This document shows positions 1 through 10,286 of a stretch of DNA of 64,000 nucleotides, in pieces. The DNA lies in the NCBI GenBank assembly GCA_023213395.1, contig CM041465.1, forward strand, positions 74,221,741 through 74,285,740, given 5' to 3'. Below the pieces are notes generated by a model, which made no database searches, was not told where the DNA came from, and saw nothing but the letters and a program-made list of their open reading frames with translations. The position numbers were made by a program, and so were the translations under genes. Position 1 is the first letter of the stretch. The number at the start of each line of letters is the position of its first letter. Source of the stretch: Cycas panzhihuaensis. Taxonomy: Eukaryota; Cycadophyta.

Positions 1-1850
1 AGTCCTGAGAAAATAGGGAATTAGCGATTGAGGAGTTGGATAACCAAATTATTGAGGAGGATTGGGACCTATTAAGGAGATATAGGCTATCTTGGATAAG
101 TGGGTCGACCTAACTAGTTATAGAGTACAATATTTTACATAACTTTATCAGTTTTTAGATCCCAAGGAGGAATGTATTTGTGGTACATATAATTAGAGAT
201 ATTTAGATTACTCCTAAAGACATTGGGAGGATTTTAGAAGTTAGTTAGCATTGAGAGAGGATCAGACTAAATAAGGTGGTCAATGATGAGTCCACGATCA
301 ATTTGGTCCTCATGGGATATTGATTGAGGAGATGAGGACATCAGAGGGGATATATGTGATACGAAAGATCATTATCTTAATCATTATATTCAGGATTACA
401 AGGACCTAAAACTTCATGGGGTTCCCTACATGGTAGGTTGGGGTAATCAAGAGATGTGAGGAGGGGTCTAGGATGAATTAGGGTTAGTATATAGTAGATA
501 GAATATGCATCTAGTTATCTAGGATTAGAAGACAGGGTCAAGGAGGTTCTTCTTATAGTTTGATCCTTATATATTGGTTATATGACAATATCCCATTAAT
601 GAAGTTGGGTGGATTACTAAGAGAGCTAACTATTATGGATCTAGGGATGAATAGATGGCACATAAGATCCTAAATCCATAGTAGATTAGTTATAGTAACA
701 ATAGAGTACACATAGTCCTCTATTAAGTTAGATGACCAAGAGATAGTTGGTAAAGGACCCATATGGGGGGTTGTTGATATGGAGTGATGACAAGGTAGAT
801 ATGGCTAAAAAAATAGTAGTAGAGGAGACTTCTAGTGCAACTAGAGGGAGAGGGAGTGGGAGAAGGAGAGGAGGTAGAGGAAGAGGTGATGGGGTATAGC
901 ATCTAGCTAGTTAAGGTTATAAAGGAGAGAGGGTGAGCCATCAACTAGTGGAGGTGGAAGAGGAGGTAGGGATATGTTCTAAGAAATAGGTGGAGCACAA
1001 GGTGGTGACAGAGGAGGCTCCATATAGAGTATAGAATAGGTTTATGAGATGGCCAGGGAAAAGTAGGAGATGGGAGTAGAGGAGGAGAGGGAAAGCCTCC
1101 TTAAGTGGCTCCCTAAGAGCCTCAAGAAGAAGAGACCTTCCAACCAACAAAGAAGATAGTGACAGAGCTATCGAGAGGTAGAAAGTAGGTAGGAGGAGGA
1201 TAACCAATAGGTATGTTTATTATTATATATTTTGGATATGATTGATTTTTTATTTCTTAATTATGAACCTTTTCTATAGAAGATTGATCATGATTGATAT
1301 GTTTTTATAGATAGGTAAGGAGAGCCTAACTCTCTCAAAGATCTAGAGGATATTGGATCTAATCTTTCCTTATGTATCTATATTAGAAGAGCCTCTAATG
1401 TGGAATATCATCAATTTCACATTATTGGGAAATCAAATTAAGTAATTTAGTCATACGTTACAGGCTTAAGACATGATCTAGGACATGCAGATAGAGTTGA
1501 GGTTCTATGAGTTAGAGCTCAAGGTAGCAGAGGTCGAGTAGCATCATCTATAAAGGATGATATTGGTGTAGGATAGGGGTCAAGTTACTCCTTTAGAGAG
1601 TACCACAATATAGTAGGGGAGACAACTTCCACTAAGGAGGAAGTTGATGCATGGGCAGACTCCAAGTAGAGGCAAGAGGCTAGAGCTAGGAGGACAGGGT
1701 AGATCTCACTAGAGCTTATAGAGATGAACATATTTTGTATATAGAGAGGGGATGAGAGGGTGATATGAGGTATTTTGCTAGCCTCATATGTTGTATCATG
1801 AGTCATATGGTGACAAATGTATTGTATATTGACCATGTTCCATATTTATT
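1..1850 (+). pseudogene. Decayed antisense accessory gene (aORF-like) of ancient Ty3 element G0
   Basis: A broken plus-strand reading frame with many TAG/TGA codons runs from the window edge. Recognisable stretches include NDESTINLVLMGY near 285-330 and a Gly/Arg-rich tract (GRGSGRRRGGRGRGDG) near 845-890. A Glu/Lys-rich segment follows at 1,040-1,210, then a good intron candidate at 1,211-1,310 (AG|GTATGT ... TTTTTATAG). A charged, coiled-coil-like segment lies downstream at 1,440-1,560. The layout (basic or acidic tract, about 100-nt intron, coiled-coil exon) resembles the plus-strand gene inside T1 at 8.4-10.3 kb. The N-terminal part loosely resembles the FWDP-type domain of plant transposon-associated proteins (DUF7745/plant-mobile-like), from memory only. 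Extra antisense ORFs are known in Tat-lineage Ty3 elements. The 5' end lies outside the window. An alternative is an unrelated decayed host or transposon gene. Confidence 0.35.
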
Positions 1851-2639
1851 TATATATTGATCATTTTAGTTATAATTTAACATATGTGATTAGATCATTG
1901 TCTCTAAACTCTTTCCCCATTTTTAATCCATGTTTTATATATTATACATGATATACATTCATCAGTGTGAATGTTCATCAAAGCATATGTTTTTTTTTTT
2001 TTCCGTCTTTTGCCATTTTTAGTTTTTTGGTTTTTTGATTAATATATACAAGATAATTTATACTTGTTTCAAAGTATAAGGGGTCTTGAAGGAGGAAACA
2101 CATAAGAAATAATTAAAGGACGAAAATAAGTTAAGGATAAAATGGAGTAGATGGGAAAGATTTACTATTCTACTCTTATAAATGTAAAACCATTTAGAAA
2201 ACAAACAATAACAGGTTTATAAAAATAGAAGGTAGAATAATATAGGTCCCTTGGATAGAAAAACCTACATAATTCATGTCATACTTAGGATAGATTATAC
2301 AAACATAGAACAAAACTTATATTTATATAATATATCTTTGAAAAATCATGATGCTTATGAAGTTGAAAACTAGTTTCACCCAATAAACAACTAGTTTCTC
2401 AAGTATAAAGGACTCCTCATTAGCTCCTTCCACGGGTAAGAAGCTTTTAGGGACTTGCCCCCTACCAAGATCCTCCTTGGCTCATGATTCCTATGTGGGT
2501 CTATATTTTCTAATACTTCATTTTATCTTTAAACCTATTAACTTAAACTTTACATTACTTATACTTTTACCTTCAAAATCCACAGTTTATACTCTTTATA
2601 GAGTTGCAGTTTATACTCATTTTAGAGTAGAGATGTCCT
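1851..2639. other. AT-rich spacer, no gene recognised
   Basis: Low-complexity AT-rich DNA with a short poly-T at about 1,989-2,002. No conserved reading frame or repeat was found. It probably belongs to the 3' part of ancient element G0, between its aRNH and its antisense gene. Confidence 0.4.
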
Positions 2640-3065
2640 TAGTATAAGGTGAAAGTTATCTAAGATATTCATCCAAGATAAAAGAAACTAGATCATCAAC
2701 TTCAATATTGAGAGATTAGGTAACAAACAAGATAGTAACTGAAGAAAACAATGTTGTCAATGATGAAGGCTAATGTTAAAGAGAAAGGATCCATAGAGAG
2801 TGGATTTGATATATCCCAACTAATTAATAAACCATGATTTATGAGTCAGAATAAATGATAATAAGACCAAAATAATATTGGAAAATATCAAATAAAGCTC
2901 CTATAATAGCAGAGTATTTAGTATAATTATTAGTTACTCTAGGTAAAAATAAGCCAGAAGATAAAAGGAGGTTTCTTGATTGGTTATAAATCACCCAAGT
3001 GGCAGCATACGGTCCTAAGTTACCTCTAGTGCCCTATTAGTAAAAATACTCAATGCTATGAAAAA
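2640..3065 (-). pseudogene. Archaeal-type RNase H (aRNH) relic of ancient Ty3 element G0
   Basis: On the minus strand the degraded frame reads GTRGNLGPYAATW near 3,055-3,010, then TNNYTKYSAIIGAL, then IIIYSDS*IMVY, and ends near 2,650 with VDDLVSF. These align in order with the T1 aRNH at 7.5-7.9 kb (GSRGNPGPSAAAW, TNNEAEYTAVIEAL, FCDSQAVV, AEADSLV). The second acidic catalytic position (E in NNEAEY) is K here and the first DGG is replaced by stops, so it is inactive. In family terms this is the additional RNase H of Tat-lineage elements. It lies 3' of the integrase relic in element orientation, which suggests an INT-aRNH order in G0. Confidence 0.7.
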
Positions 3066-4099
3066 ATAAGACCAATATTTAAAGATAGTATGATTGGTAA
3101 AGTAAAATTACAAGAATCAACTAGTAAGAAGATGGTAATAAATAAAAATAGATTGGTTTTGACTGTAAGGAGAGACATAAAAAAATCATAGCTAGGATAA
3201 TAATTATCAACTACAAAAGGATGTCAAGTAGGATTTGATCATAATTGAGCCCATGATGGACCCATACAATTAGATCTGACCATCCTAAATAACTCATCCA
3301 AATGAATCCAACCAATTATAAATATAGGTAGGGAAGAAGCCATCATATGACTTGCCCTAGATTACATGAGGATGATGATAATATATTATTTTTTATTTTA
3401 TTTTATTTTTTACTTTCAATTTTTTAAAATACTTTTTAATTTTTCTTTTTTATATTTATAAGAGAAAGAGTATTATAACCATCTAATTATGAAGTACCTC
3501 CTCTTAATGCAATAAGGATTTCTCATTTTTAGTGAAACCAAGATAAAATAAAAGAAACCAAACTTCTTAAAGGTTAAACTGTGGTAAAAGGGAGGAGATA
3601 TAAAGCATGATGTCTCCAAATGTAAGGGAAGATGGGATGTCTCTAAATATAAGGGAAGAGAGCAAAATGAGTATTCACCTCAAAAGTGTAAATAGAAAAA
3701 ACTAAGGATAATAAAAGGAAAAGAAAAATAGGTGATAAATGACCAAAAAGAAATCCCCAAATTAAACACTAATATCTAAAAGATAACTTAAGCTATTGAT
3801 GGAGTGACTAAAGTTGATAAAATAAATCTCTTCTCAAGAACAACTATGAATGGAAAAATTGAGGGTCCAAATTACCTGAGTATAAAGCTCAAAAGAAAAG
3901 CAAATAGATAACTCTAAAAGAGGTGCACTTACAACCAATGCATATGCTATAAAAATAAATAGTATTATATGATTATAAGGGCACCACTTTGTGAAAGTGA
4001 AAGAAAATTAAATAAGTATGAAGGGTAGTTAAAGAAGAGAATTATCCATAGTTTTAGCTCATTATACAATAAGAGAATTTGGAGTTGTAGTTTATCCTC
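3066..4099. other. AT-rich spacer between G0 aRNH and integrase C-terminus
   Basis: AT-rich sequence with no clear frame. It contains a T/A-rich run at about 3,390-3,460. By position it links the integrase C-terminal relic to the aRNH relic of G0. Nothing else supportable was seen. Confidence 0.4.
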
Positions 4100-4583
4100 A
4101 TTATAGAGACAAGTGCCACTAGGTATAAAACCTCCTCAAATATTAAGAGTTAATAGGCTTCTTGAATTCTAAGCCTTCTATCGTAGAGATTTGATAAGCA
4201 TCATTGTTTAGATCTTTAATGACTAGGTAAGGTCTAGTCTATTTAGGAGAAAACTTCTATTGTCTGTCATGGAGATACACTAGTTTTAAAACTTTATTAC
4301 TAACACGAAATTTCCTATCTATTATAAGTAGCTTCAACCCTAGCTTTAAAAGCCATATTATTTCATAGTGCTTATAAATGAGTCTCATCTACCTTTTAAA
4401 GTTAAGAGATGTGCCTCCCTTTAGAACTCTTCATTAGTAAATTCATTTAGTGAGATATATAATGAGGGAATCTCAACTTCTAATGGGAGAATGGCCTTGA
4501 CACCATAAAGTAGAGAGAAGGGAGTCATGCTTGTAGCATTTCTGATTGAAGTCCTATATGCCAACAATGCTAGAAATTGTTAG
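4100..4583 (-). pseudogene. Integrase C-terminal part of ancient Ty3 element G0
   Basis: Reading minus from 4,560, the frame gives the gypsy integrase motif TPFSLLYGVKA (family form: TPF/Y-S-L-VYG-EA). Further down come a decayed GPY/F-like stretch (RPYLVIKDLNNDAYQIS) and a PINS-YLRRFY-like end near 4,110. Stops interrupt it. The sequence continues directly from the integrase core at 17,652 upward, once T1 (4,589-17,646) and one target-site copy are removed. This shows that T1 landed inside this coding region. Confidence 0.75.
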
Positions 4584-4588
4584 GTATG
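4584..4588. repeat. Target-site duplication of T1, left copy (GTATG)
   Basis: GTATG directly precedes the left LTR terminus TGAAACGC. The same five bases follow the right LTR terminus GGGAAACA at 17,647-17,651. Five-base duplications are normal for Ty3 integrases, so both T1 ends are genuine insertion boundaries. Confidence 0.85.
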
Positions 4589-7120
4589 TGAAACGCTCTC
4601 CGCGGGAATGCGATCCTACGTCTAGCAAAGAAATACAAAACACAACACAGACTGGGCTAGACAGTGAGGATCTCACCTCGCGGGTCGTCCGTGCGCCGGA
4701 GCGCGGGTTCGGGGACTGCAAGGTGCCTGGTTGCTTCCAGGTAGCCGTGCATATACGAGGCCTTCCTACCCTTCGGATGGCCGGGAAGGAAAAGGAAACC
4801 TCGCGCGTTGCGGCTTCTCAAGGTAATGAGAAGGCAACGAGAGGGCAACAAACTCAACGTGCAACGGGCGTGAAGTAAGGTATGGGTTGGGAAATACAAC
4901 GTAAATGGGTCTTCTGTCTCTACGTAATGCAAAGTAAAAGAAACGGTACAGAAAAGTAAACGTAAAATAAAAGACTATTTCCTTTTTTCTTTATATTCCC
5001 TTCTCTTTTACCTATTAAGCATGTATAAAAGGCAAGAATGATAAAAAGGAAAAAAACAAAGGAAACACGAGGAATACCTGGATTCGGCGGTTGAGGATGA
5101 AGTGCGGATCCTCTCTCTCGGTTGCGCTCATTTCCTCTCTCCTCCACGCATGCAACGTCGATCGGAGGCGACGAAGGGGGTTTACTTACCTCCCCTAGGG
5201 CATGCAAAGACTGAATAAAAGGAAAGGACGAAAAGCAAAGCTCGAAACGAAAAGGGAGAAGAGATACCGTGTGAGAGCCGACCAGCAACGGGTTGATCTC
5301 GTGCACCACTCCCTCTGACGTGATCCTGCATACAAACAGAGAGAATGCCTTGCTCTCGGGGGAGAGGCTATGAAGCGCGATAAGACATATATGTATACAC
5401 TGAAATGAAATCAACTAAACTAAAGAAATCAAGTTACGTACCAACACGTAACCAAAAATGAAACAACACTGCACGGTAAGCATACAAACTGTCAAGCACC
5501 ACAAAATGTACTATATAGGACTGAGTATAGCCTCGGGATGGCTAACTCACCCACGAGAGGTCTCCACGGGGTCTGGGAAGGTAATGCTAAAGGTGTAACG
5601 AGGTGAGACAGTAGTAACAAAGTTGCCTACACCAAGGGAAAAGAACTCAAACCGACCTCTTAGCTTTCCCTAACCCCGTTTCCTAAGAAAGAGCGGGTGA
5701 TAAAGGGAGAGAGAGGACAAGGGACGGAACCCTTGGGGAGAAGGACTGAATGGGGACTAACCCTACACCTATCTCCCTCTAATCCTCGCGTGAAACCCTT
5801 TATACCGACTAGCTTAGAAAATGGTGAAAGAGAAAGCTAGAAAGGGAAGGGTGAGTCCCATGGAAATGCAAAGAAATGTAACTAATCTAGGGCAGCACTA
5901 TAGTAAGCCACCACTAACCAAGATTACTTGCATCCAATGACAAAAGAAGATCCCAAAGAAAGTATATGCAAAAGAGAAGAAGGAAATTGCAAGTAGAACC
6001 ATCAAAAAGCAGGGAAAAAGCACCAACGAGAAGCAAAAAATACCTTGAATGGAGGAGGATATGCATGCATTCACTTGGCCAATTGGAGTAGCAGCCCAAG
6101 CAATGTCTAAGAGGTGGTGTTGGGTGTCCTTTGCAAGAGGGCAGAAGAGTGAAACCCCATGCAAGCTGGGAGCTTGAAAATGGGTCCTTAGAGTGGTCTT
6201 TTTGGTGAGAAAATCCCTTGAAGCCTTGAGTGTTTGTGAGGGAAGGTGGTACTTGTAATGGAGCTCCGTAGAGGGCAGCAATGGCCCTGCAACTCCAGCT
6301 GGTAGTGGTCCACTTCACCTCTGTCCCACTGTTGTAAGATAAGTTCTTCTTTCAATGTGTCTTTTCCTTGTCTTTCTTGAAGAGTTGCTCTTAGAAAACC
6401 TCAAAAAGTCAGTGCAAGAATGATCCAAAATGAATAAAAAAAGGCTTTTATGTCTTGGGCATAGCAAGTGAACGTTGGGGGCCTCGGGCGCCCAATCGCA
6501 TTTGAGCCACGCCGACAGCCCGTGAAAAAATGCGGACACTGTTGTGTGCTTTCTCTTTTTTAAATTTTAAACAGTCATACCGCGACAAACTCTGCAGATC
6601 AACAAACTCCACAGATCGCTTTAGTTTACCACCAGATCGTCAATTTAAAAAAGAAGAAAAAACAACATAAAAATCAGGTTTTTGGGGCTAGGTCAGGGGC
6701 TAAGCCTAAGATACATCAATTGGGGGAAGGCCTAGGCAGTAGGCAAGTACCCAAAACGGTGCAAAGAGTCCTATCTAAGGGTCAAACCGGGCTTAGGAAG
6801 GATTTGCAGCATAAGTGGCACGTTATAACAAGAACACACAAGCTGGCAAGAGCATTCCGAGAGACCATGGAGACATCGTGAGTGGCTGTATGCCATACGG
6901 TGTCGATTCGTTGGGAATGCCTCACTGTGAGTCGTCATAGGGTCGAGGGTGCCATTGGGCACATGCGTTATGAGAAGACAATCAAACAAATGCATGTTGG
7001 CAGGCATATGTCAATCAAACTACTCTAAACCACCTTAATCAACATAGGTAAGACAAGTAAGAGCATATACCGAACAAACCTGGTCGATGTGTCTCGAGTC
7101 TATTCCCAATAGCTGGAACA
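4589..7120 (-). repeat. T1 3' LTR (left copy, 2,532 bp)
   Basis: A near-copy of 15,147-17,646, beginning TGAAACGCTCTCC and ending CCCAATAGCTGGAACA on the plus strand. Read on the minus strand it carries a conserved TATA-like CATAAAAGCC (complement of 6,443-6,452). A second TATAAAGGG candidate is the complement of 5,795-5,803. A possible splice donor (CATTCAAG|GTATTT) lies near 6,045. A decayed version of the family's GC palindrome is at 6,577-6,640. ORFs of 127 and 134 codons at 5,898-6,318 recur in the other LTR only because LTRs are duplicates. I do not call them genes. Confidence 0.85.
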
Positions 7121-7471
7121 TCGCCTCTTAGCGCAGAGCCTCACCGCTCGAAGCGCCATGTGATGGCGACGTCGACAATCAAGAAACATGAGTAGCACAT
7201 GCATATATATATATATAAGTAATAAAGAGCAGCACGTGATCCAAGGGTGTAGGCAAGTGTCATGGCGGAATGCGTGACAAAGGATGCAGACGAGGACAAC
7301 GTAGGGGCTACCCACGTGTCGCCAAAACATCGACCTGAAACTGAAATAAGCAGTGAAACGGGATGCCCTTGCCAAGGCGCAACATGAAGTAAGAGGGCAT
7401 CGAACAAGGTAGAGCGGGTACATCTAACTAACAGCGATTGGAGGCTTGGGCACGGGCTGGCCGGACAAGCC
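7121..7471. other. T1 3' spacer between aRNH and 3' LTR
   Basis: About 350 bp of GC-rich sequence with a short (TA)n at 7,203-7,217, collinear with 59,898-60,256 in T2. The minus-strand sequence next to the LTR (TAAGAGGCGA) is only a weak polypurine tract. No coding signal was found. Confidence 0.5.
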
Positions 7472-7900
7472 TCAAGGGCGGTCACCTAGAAGAGGGAGGC
7501 GACGCTCAAGGATGAGGCGGACAAGGCTGTCAGCCTCAGCGTTGAGGTGCCTCGGGATATGTTGGATATCTACCGACGAGAAACAAGCCAGGAGAGACCT
7601 GGCGGCAGATGCAAGGGCCCTCAGGCGAGGGCATCGCACACGTAAACTGGGTGAGATGGGACACCACGGCCTGAGAATCGCAAAACAACACAATGGAACC
7701 GCGATGAAAACGAAGAGCATCAGTAAGGGCCTCAATAACGGCCGTGTACTCGGCTTCGTTATTGGTAGCCTCAGGAAGAAAGACTCCGGAACGCATGTAA
7801 TCGTGCCTGGAGGGACTACGAAGAATCCACGCAGCGGCGGAAGGCCCGGGGTTGCCGCGACTTCCACCATCGGTGAAAACGAGGAGAGGCATGGTCGGGT
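7472..7900 (-). pseudogene. T1 archaeal-type RNase H (aRNH), frameshifted
   Basis: Two overlapping minus frames together cover an RNase H fold. Frame one starts at ATG 7,892 and carries FTDGGSRGNPGPSAAAW (first catalytic D), NNEAEYTAVIEAL (E) and FCDSQAVVSHL (second D). Frame two carries RALASAARSLLACFSSVDI and IPRHLNAEADSLV (last D), reaching 7,472. The switch falls near 7,640 and needs one small indel, so the present copy is broken, although all four DEDD catalytic positions survive. The DGGSRGNPGP signature is the archaeal/RNase HI-type domain acquired by Tat-lineage Ty3 elements, thought to trim RNA-DNA hybrids during reverse transcription. It sits next to the 3' LTR and apart from any RT. 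A possible splice acceptor (CCGAATCTAG|CACC) lies just upstream of the ATG. Confidence 0.8.
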
Positions 7901-8418
7901 GCTAGATTCGGGCAATAGACGAGTAGTAATGCAAGCAAAAACAAAGACTCGAATAGTAAGCGCAAAGCGGGCCGAGAAGGGTAGGAGGACCTGGCAATGA
8001 GGTTACCCAAGAATAAAACAAGCAATCCGGCCACTGGCTGAAGAGTGGGTGGAGAAAAGGTGCCCTGGGGTATCAAAGTTTGCTTGGGAAAGCAACACAT
8101 GCCCCCAAGCGGGGGGAGCATTTCCTTTGAGGACCCAGGGGCGAGAAAGGGCTGCAAAAACGAGTCCAGGGCGACGAAACGAGCCAAACGAGTATAAACT
8201 CGGGCATGCACAGGAGCAGCGCGTAAAACGATGCAAAAGGCCCTGGCCAAAAGCGCAATAATGAGGCGCCATAAATGCCCTTTCAAGCAAGGGCAAAAAG
8301 GGTGTCCATAAAGCACAACGAGCGATAGGGCCAGAAGGCAAAGGCTATCAGCGCGAAAAGACGGTCCCAACGATCGCCACGGCTAAGAATGGAGAAAGTG
8401 CCCCCCGGGGCCTCCGCC
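7901..8418. other. Spacer between divergently oriented aRNH and accessory gene
   Basis: About 500 GC-rich bases separate the aRNH start (minus, 7,892) from the TATA box of the plus-strand gene (8,419). No convincing gene was found. Overlapping ORFs on both strands look like GC-rich chance frames. The head-to-head arrangement makes this a candidate bidirectional promoter or leader region. Confidence 0.35.
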
Positions 8419-8427
8419 TATATAAGG
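8419..8427 (+). promoter_or_regulatory. TATA box of antisense accessory gene
   Basis: TATATAAGG in a GC-rich setting (CCTCCGCC upstream), a strong plant-type TATA element reading into the plus-strand gene, opposite to T1. A start site about 30 bp downstream, near 8,450-8,460, would be expected. No transcript evidence is available here. Confidence 0.5.
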
Positions 8428-8449
8428 AAAACTAATGAAAATGGAATTC

Positions 8450-10286
8450 ATTTTCACCAGCTCTCGTGCGAAACCAGAGCCTTTTCCCTATGACGCGGAA
8501 CGCTACCCGACTTCCGAGGCACGCCGAGGAGGATCCGACCGTTGGATTCGCGCGAGGAGACAGTCATCACGATCTCGGGGACGTTGTGGCGATCACGCCG
8601 TGACCAGTGAGTGGATCTAACGAAACCTTTGTCATTTCAGAATTTGAAATTAATTACTTTTCATTTAAATTTAATGCTTTTTTATGCCCCTTACGGGCGA
8701 TTAGAGGCCTCTCGGAGTCCGAATTGGACCCAGAAAGAGGCGGGTCCGGCATTAGGCGTACTGTCTCGATGGCCCCACAGGGGGTCCACCGCAAAAATTT
8801 TTGATTTTCCGGGCCAAAAACCCCCTTTTTAGGGGGTTACCGGTGGTACCGCGGCTAAGATCGCGGCACCGCGATCTTTGCCGCGGTATCGCAGAGATCG
8901 CCCTAGTTGCGGCGAACCTCGTCGCCCAACTAGACACTATCAGGAGGTCGGGTAGAGGAGGACTCTCGTCTGACACCGCCGCAGTCCGGTTTTTGATCAC
9001 TTCGCAGCAGTGGCACCAGCAGGGGGGCCATTCCCCATAGCGAGGTGGGCCCCGATGGTCCACAGATGGCATATGAGATTCCGGGGGACGGAGGACCAGG
9101 CCCACGTTCGCCGATCGGTCGATGAGACGTCACTCGACCTCCTCACTCTGACAGACTACGTGGAAGACCCGTACAGAGCGGTGAGGTGGGCGAGTGATGA
9201 CCCGGCAGGAGGGGCAGGAGCCCCTATCGAGGACAGCGACGACGATGACGACGATGGGGGCAATGATAGTGACGATGGGGGAGATGGGCCGCCCATCATG
9301 ACTGCTTGGAGAGGCGGTGCATCTCGCCATCGGGACGCAGCAGGACCATCCGGGTCGCACAGTGAGGGCAGCCCATCGAGCCGCAGATGAGCGGGCGGTG
9401 AGACTGGGGTGCAGTGCCTGGATCGTGAGGAGATCCGGAGGCGAGAGTCGAGCCACCCCGCCAGAGATGAGGCGGAGGCGAGGACGCGGCTCGAGGATGA
9501 GGCACCGACAACCGGGCAGAGAGCCGAGAGGAGACGTCACCCGGCGGAGGATCCGGCAGCCTACCGCAGTGAGATCTAACCGCTTTCCTACCGTTTGACA
9601 TCTAGATAGATTTTGATTTGATTTTATGATATGCATCAAGGATACACACTGACACATGGCATGTTGCATTGACAGGTGTAGCGGAGGTTCAGAGACTGGT
9701 CAAGGCTGCGGTGAGGGAGTTGTTCCCTCAGGTCTACGCGGAGGGGCAACCGCCCATCCAGGCAGAGGACGCGCCTAGGTCGGCGGGAGCCTACATGCAG
9801 GCGTTCACCCCGCTGGTGAGAGTACGAGACATCTGGGTTGCAGAGACCCAGGAGCACATGGCATTCCGGGGACAGCTGCAGCGAGAGCTCGACGCAACCA
9901 GGGGCGAGCGAGATGAGCTGCGCGGACGGACCCAGGCCTCAGAGAGCCAGAGTGGACCAGGAGGAGACACAGGGATCAATACTCACCTGGTAGTCCTAGA
10001 GGAGCGCCTGAAGGCGTCGGAGGATAGGGCTAGGGCAGTCGAGGAGGGACTCCGAGGCGAGAGGGACCGCATCCAGGTCCGCTACGACCAGCTGGTGGCC
10101 CAGATGGTCTCGAGGTCGAGTCGGAGCCGGACACACACACACACAGCGGATACGACCCCGAGACGGCCTCGGGACAAGGAGAGCGAGGCAGGCAGCTCGC
10201 GGAGGCCCAGGAGGAGCCTCGCAGGGATGTGGTCCCCAGGAGAGGGATCACACAGGCCGGGAGACGAGACCCCAGGGTCTGGATAG
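8450..10286 (+). CDS. Spliced antisense accessory gene of T1 (acidic plus coiled-coil protein)
   Basis: My gene model has exon 1 at about 8,450-8,606 ending in a consensus donor (A|GTGAGT). An acceptor near 9,007 (TTCGCAG) opens exon 2, which includes a very acidic run (EDSDDDDDDGGNDSDDGG) near 9,230-9,280 and then a charged Arg/Glu region. A second intron is at 9,569-9,675 (GTGAGA ... TTGACAG). The last exon runs from 9,676 to the TAG at 10,284-10,286. The last exon is a clear heptad-rich coil (RQLQRELDATRGERDELRG; LEERLKASEDRARAVEEGLR) followed by an Arg/Ser-rich tail and THTHT from a CA repeat. The function is unknown. Antisense extra genes of this kind occur in Tat-lineage elements. A more complete but decayed relative may be at 1-1,850. 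T2 has lost it. The exon 2 frame needs checking, because no single frame stays open through 9,008-9,568. Confidence 0.5.
8677..8688 (-). promoter_or_regulatory. Internal TATA-like motif oriented toward aRNH
   Basis: The complement reads GGCATAAAAAAG, close to the LTR motif GGCATAAAAG (59,176-59,185 in T2). As in the LTR, the 42-bp palindrome lies upstream of it on the same strand (162 bp here, about 128 bp in the T2 LTR). It could drive minus-strand transcription of the aRNH. This is inference from spacing and motif similarity. Confidence 0.3.
8847..8888. repeat. 42-bp GC-rich palindrome, internal copy
   Basis: Two 21-bp arms starting and ending with TACCGCGG/CCGCGGTA match in 19 of 21 positions when one is reverse-complemented. 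The inner word is AAGATCGCGG. The T2 LTR carries a 42-bp palindrome of the same length and outer arms at 59,311-59,352 with inner word AAACTTCGCGG. A nearby CCCCC-TTTTTA-GGGGG hairpin lies at about 8,820-8,837. Confidence 0.8.

Noticed and set aside
1-1850. Host gene in the minus ORFs 941-1,207 and 1,585-1,836
   Set aside because: They are short Leu/Ser-rich complements of the purine-rich plus strand, with no domain signal.
4546-6539. Many 70-160-codon ORFs in the T1 LTR, repeated at 15,118-17,150
   Set aside because: Conserved only because LTRs are duplicates. Frames overlap on both strands, lack domain matches and change frame in the T2 LTR.
7446-8370. Plus-strand 184-codon ORF at 7,446-8,000 and overlapping minus ORFs
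   Set aside because: The plus ORF is the shadow of the aRNH coding region. The aRNH frames carry the real catalytic motifs.
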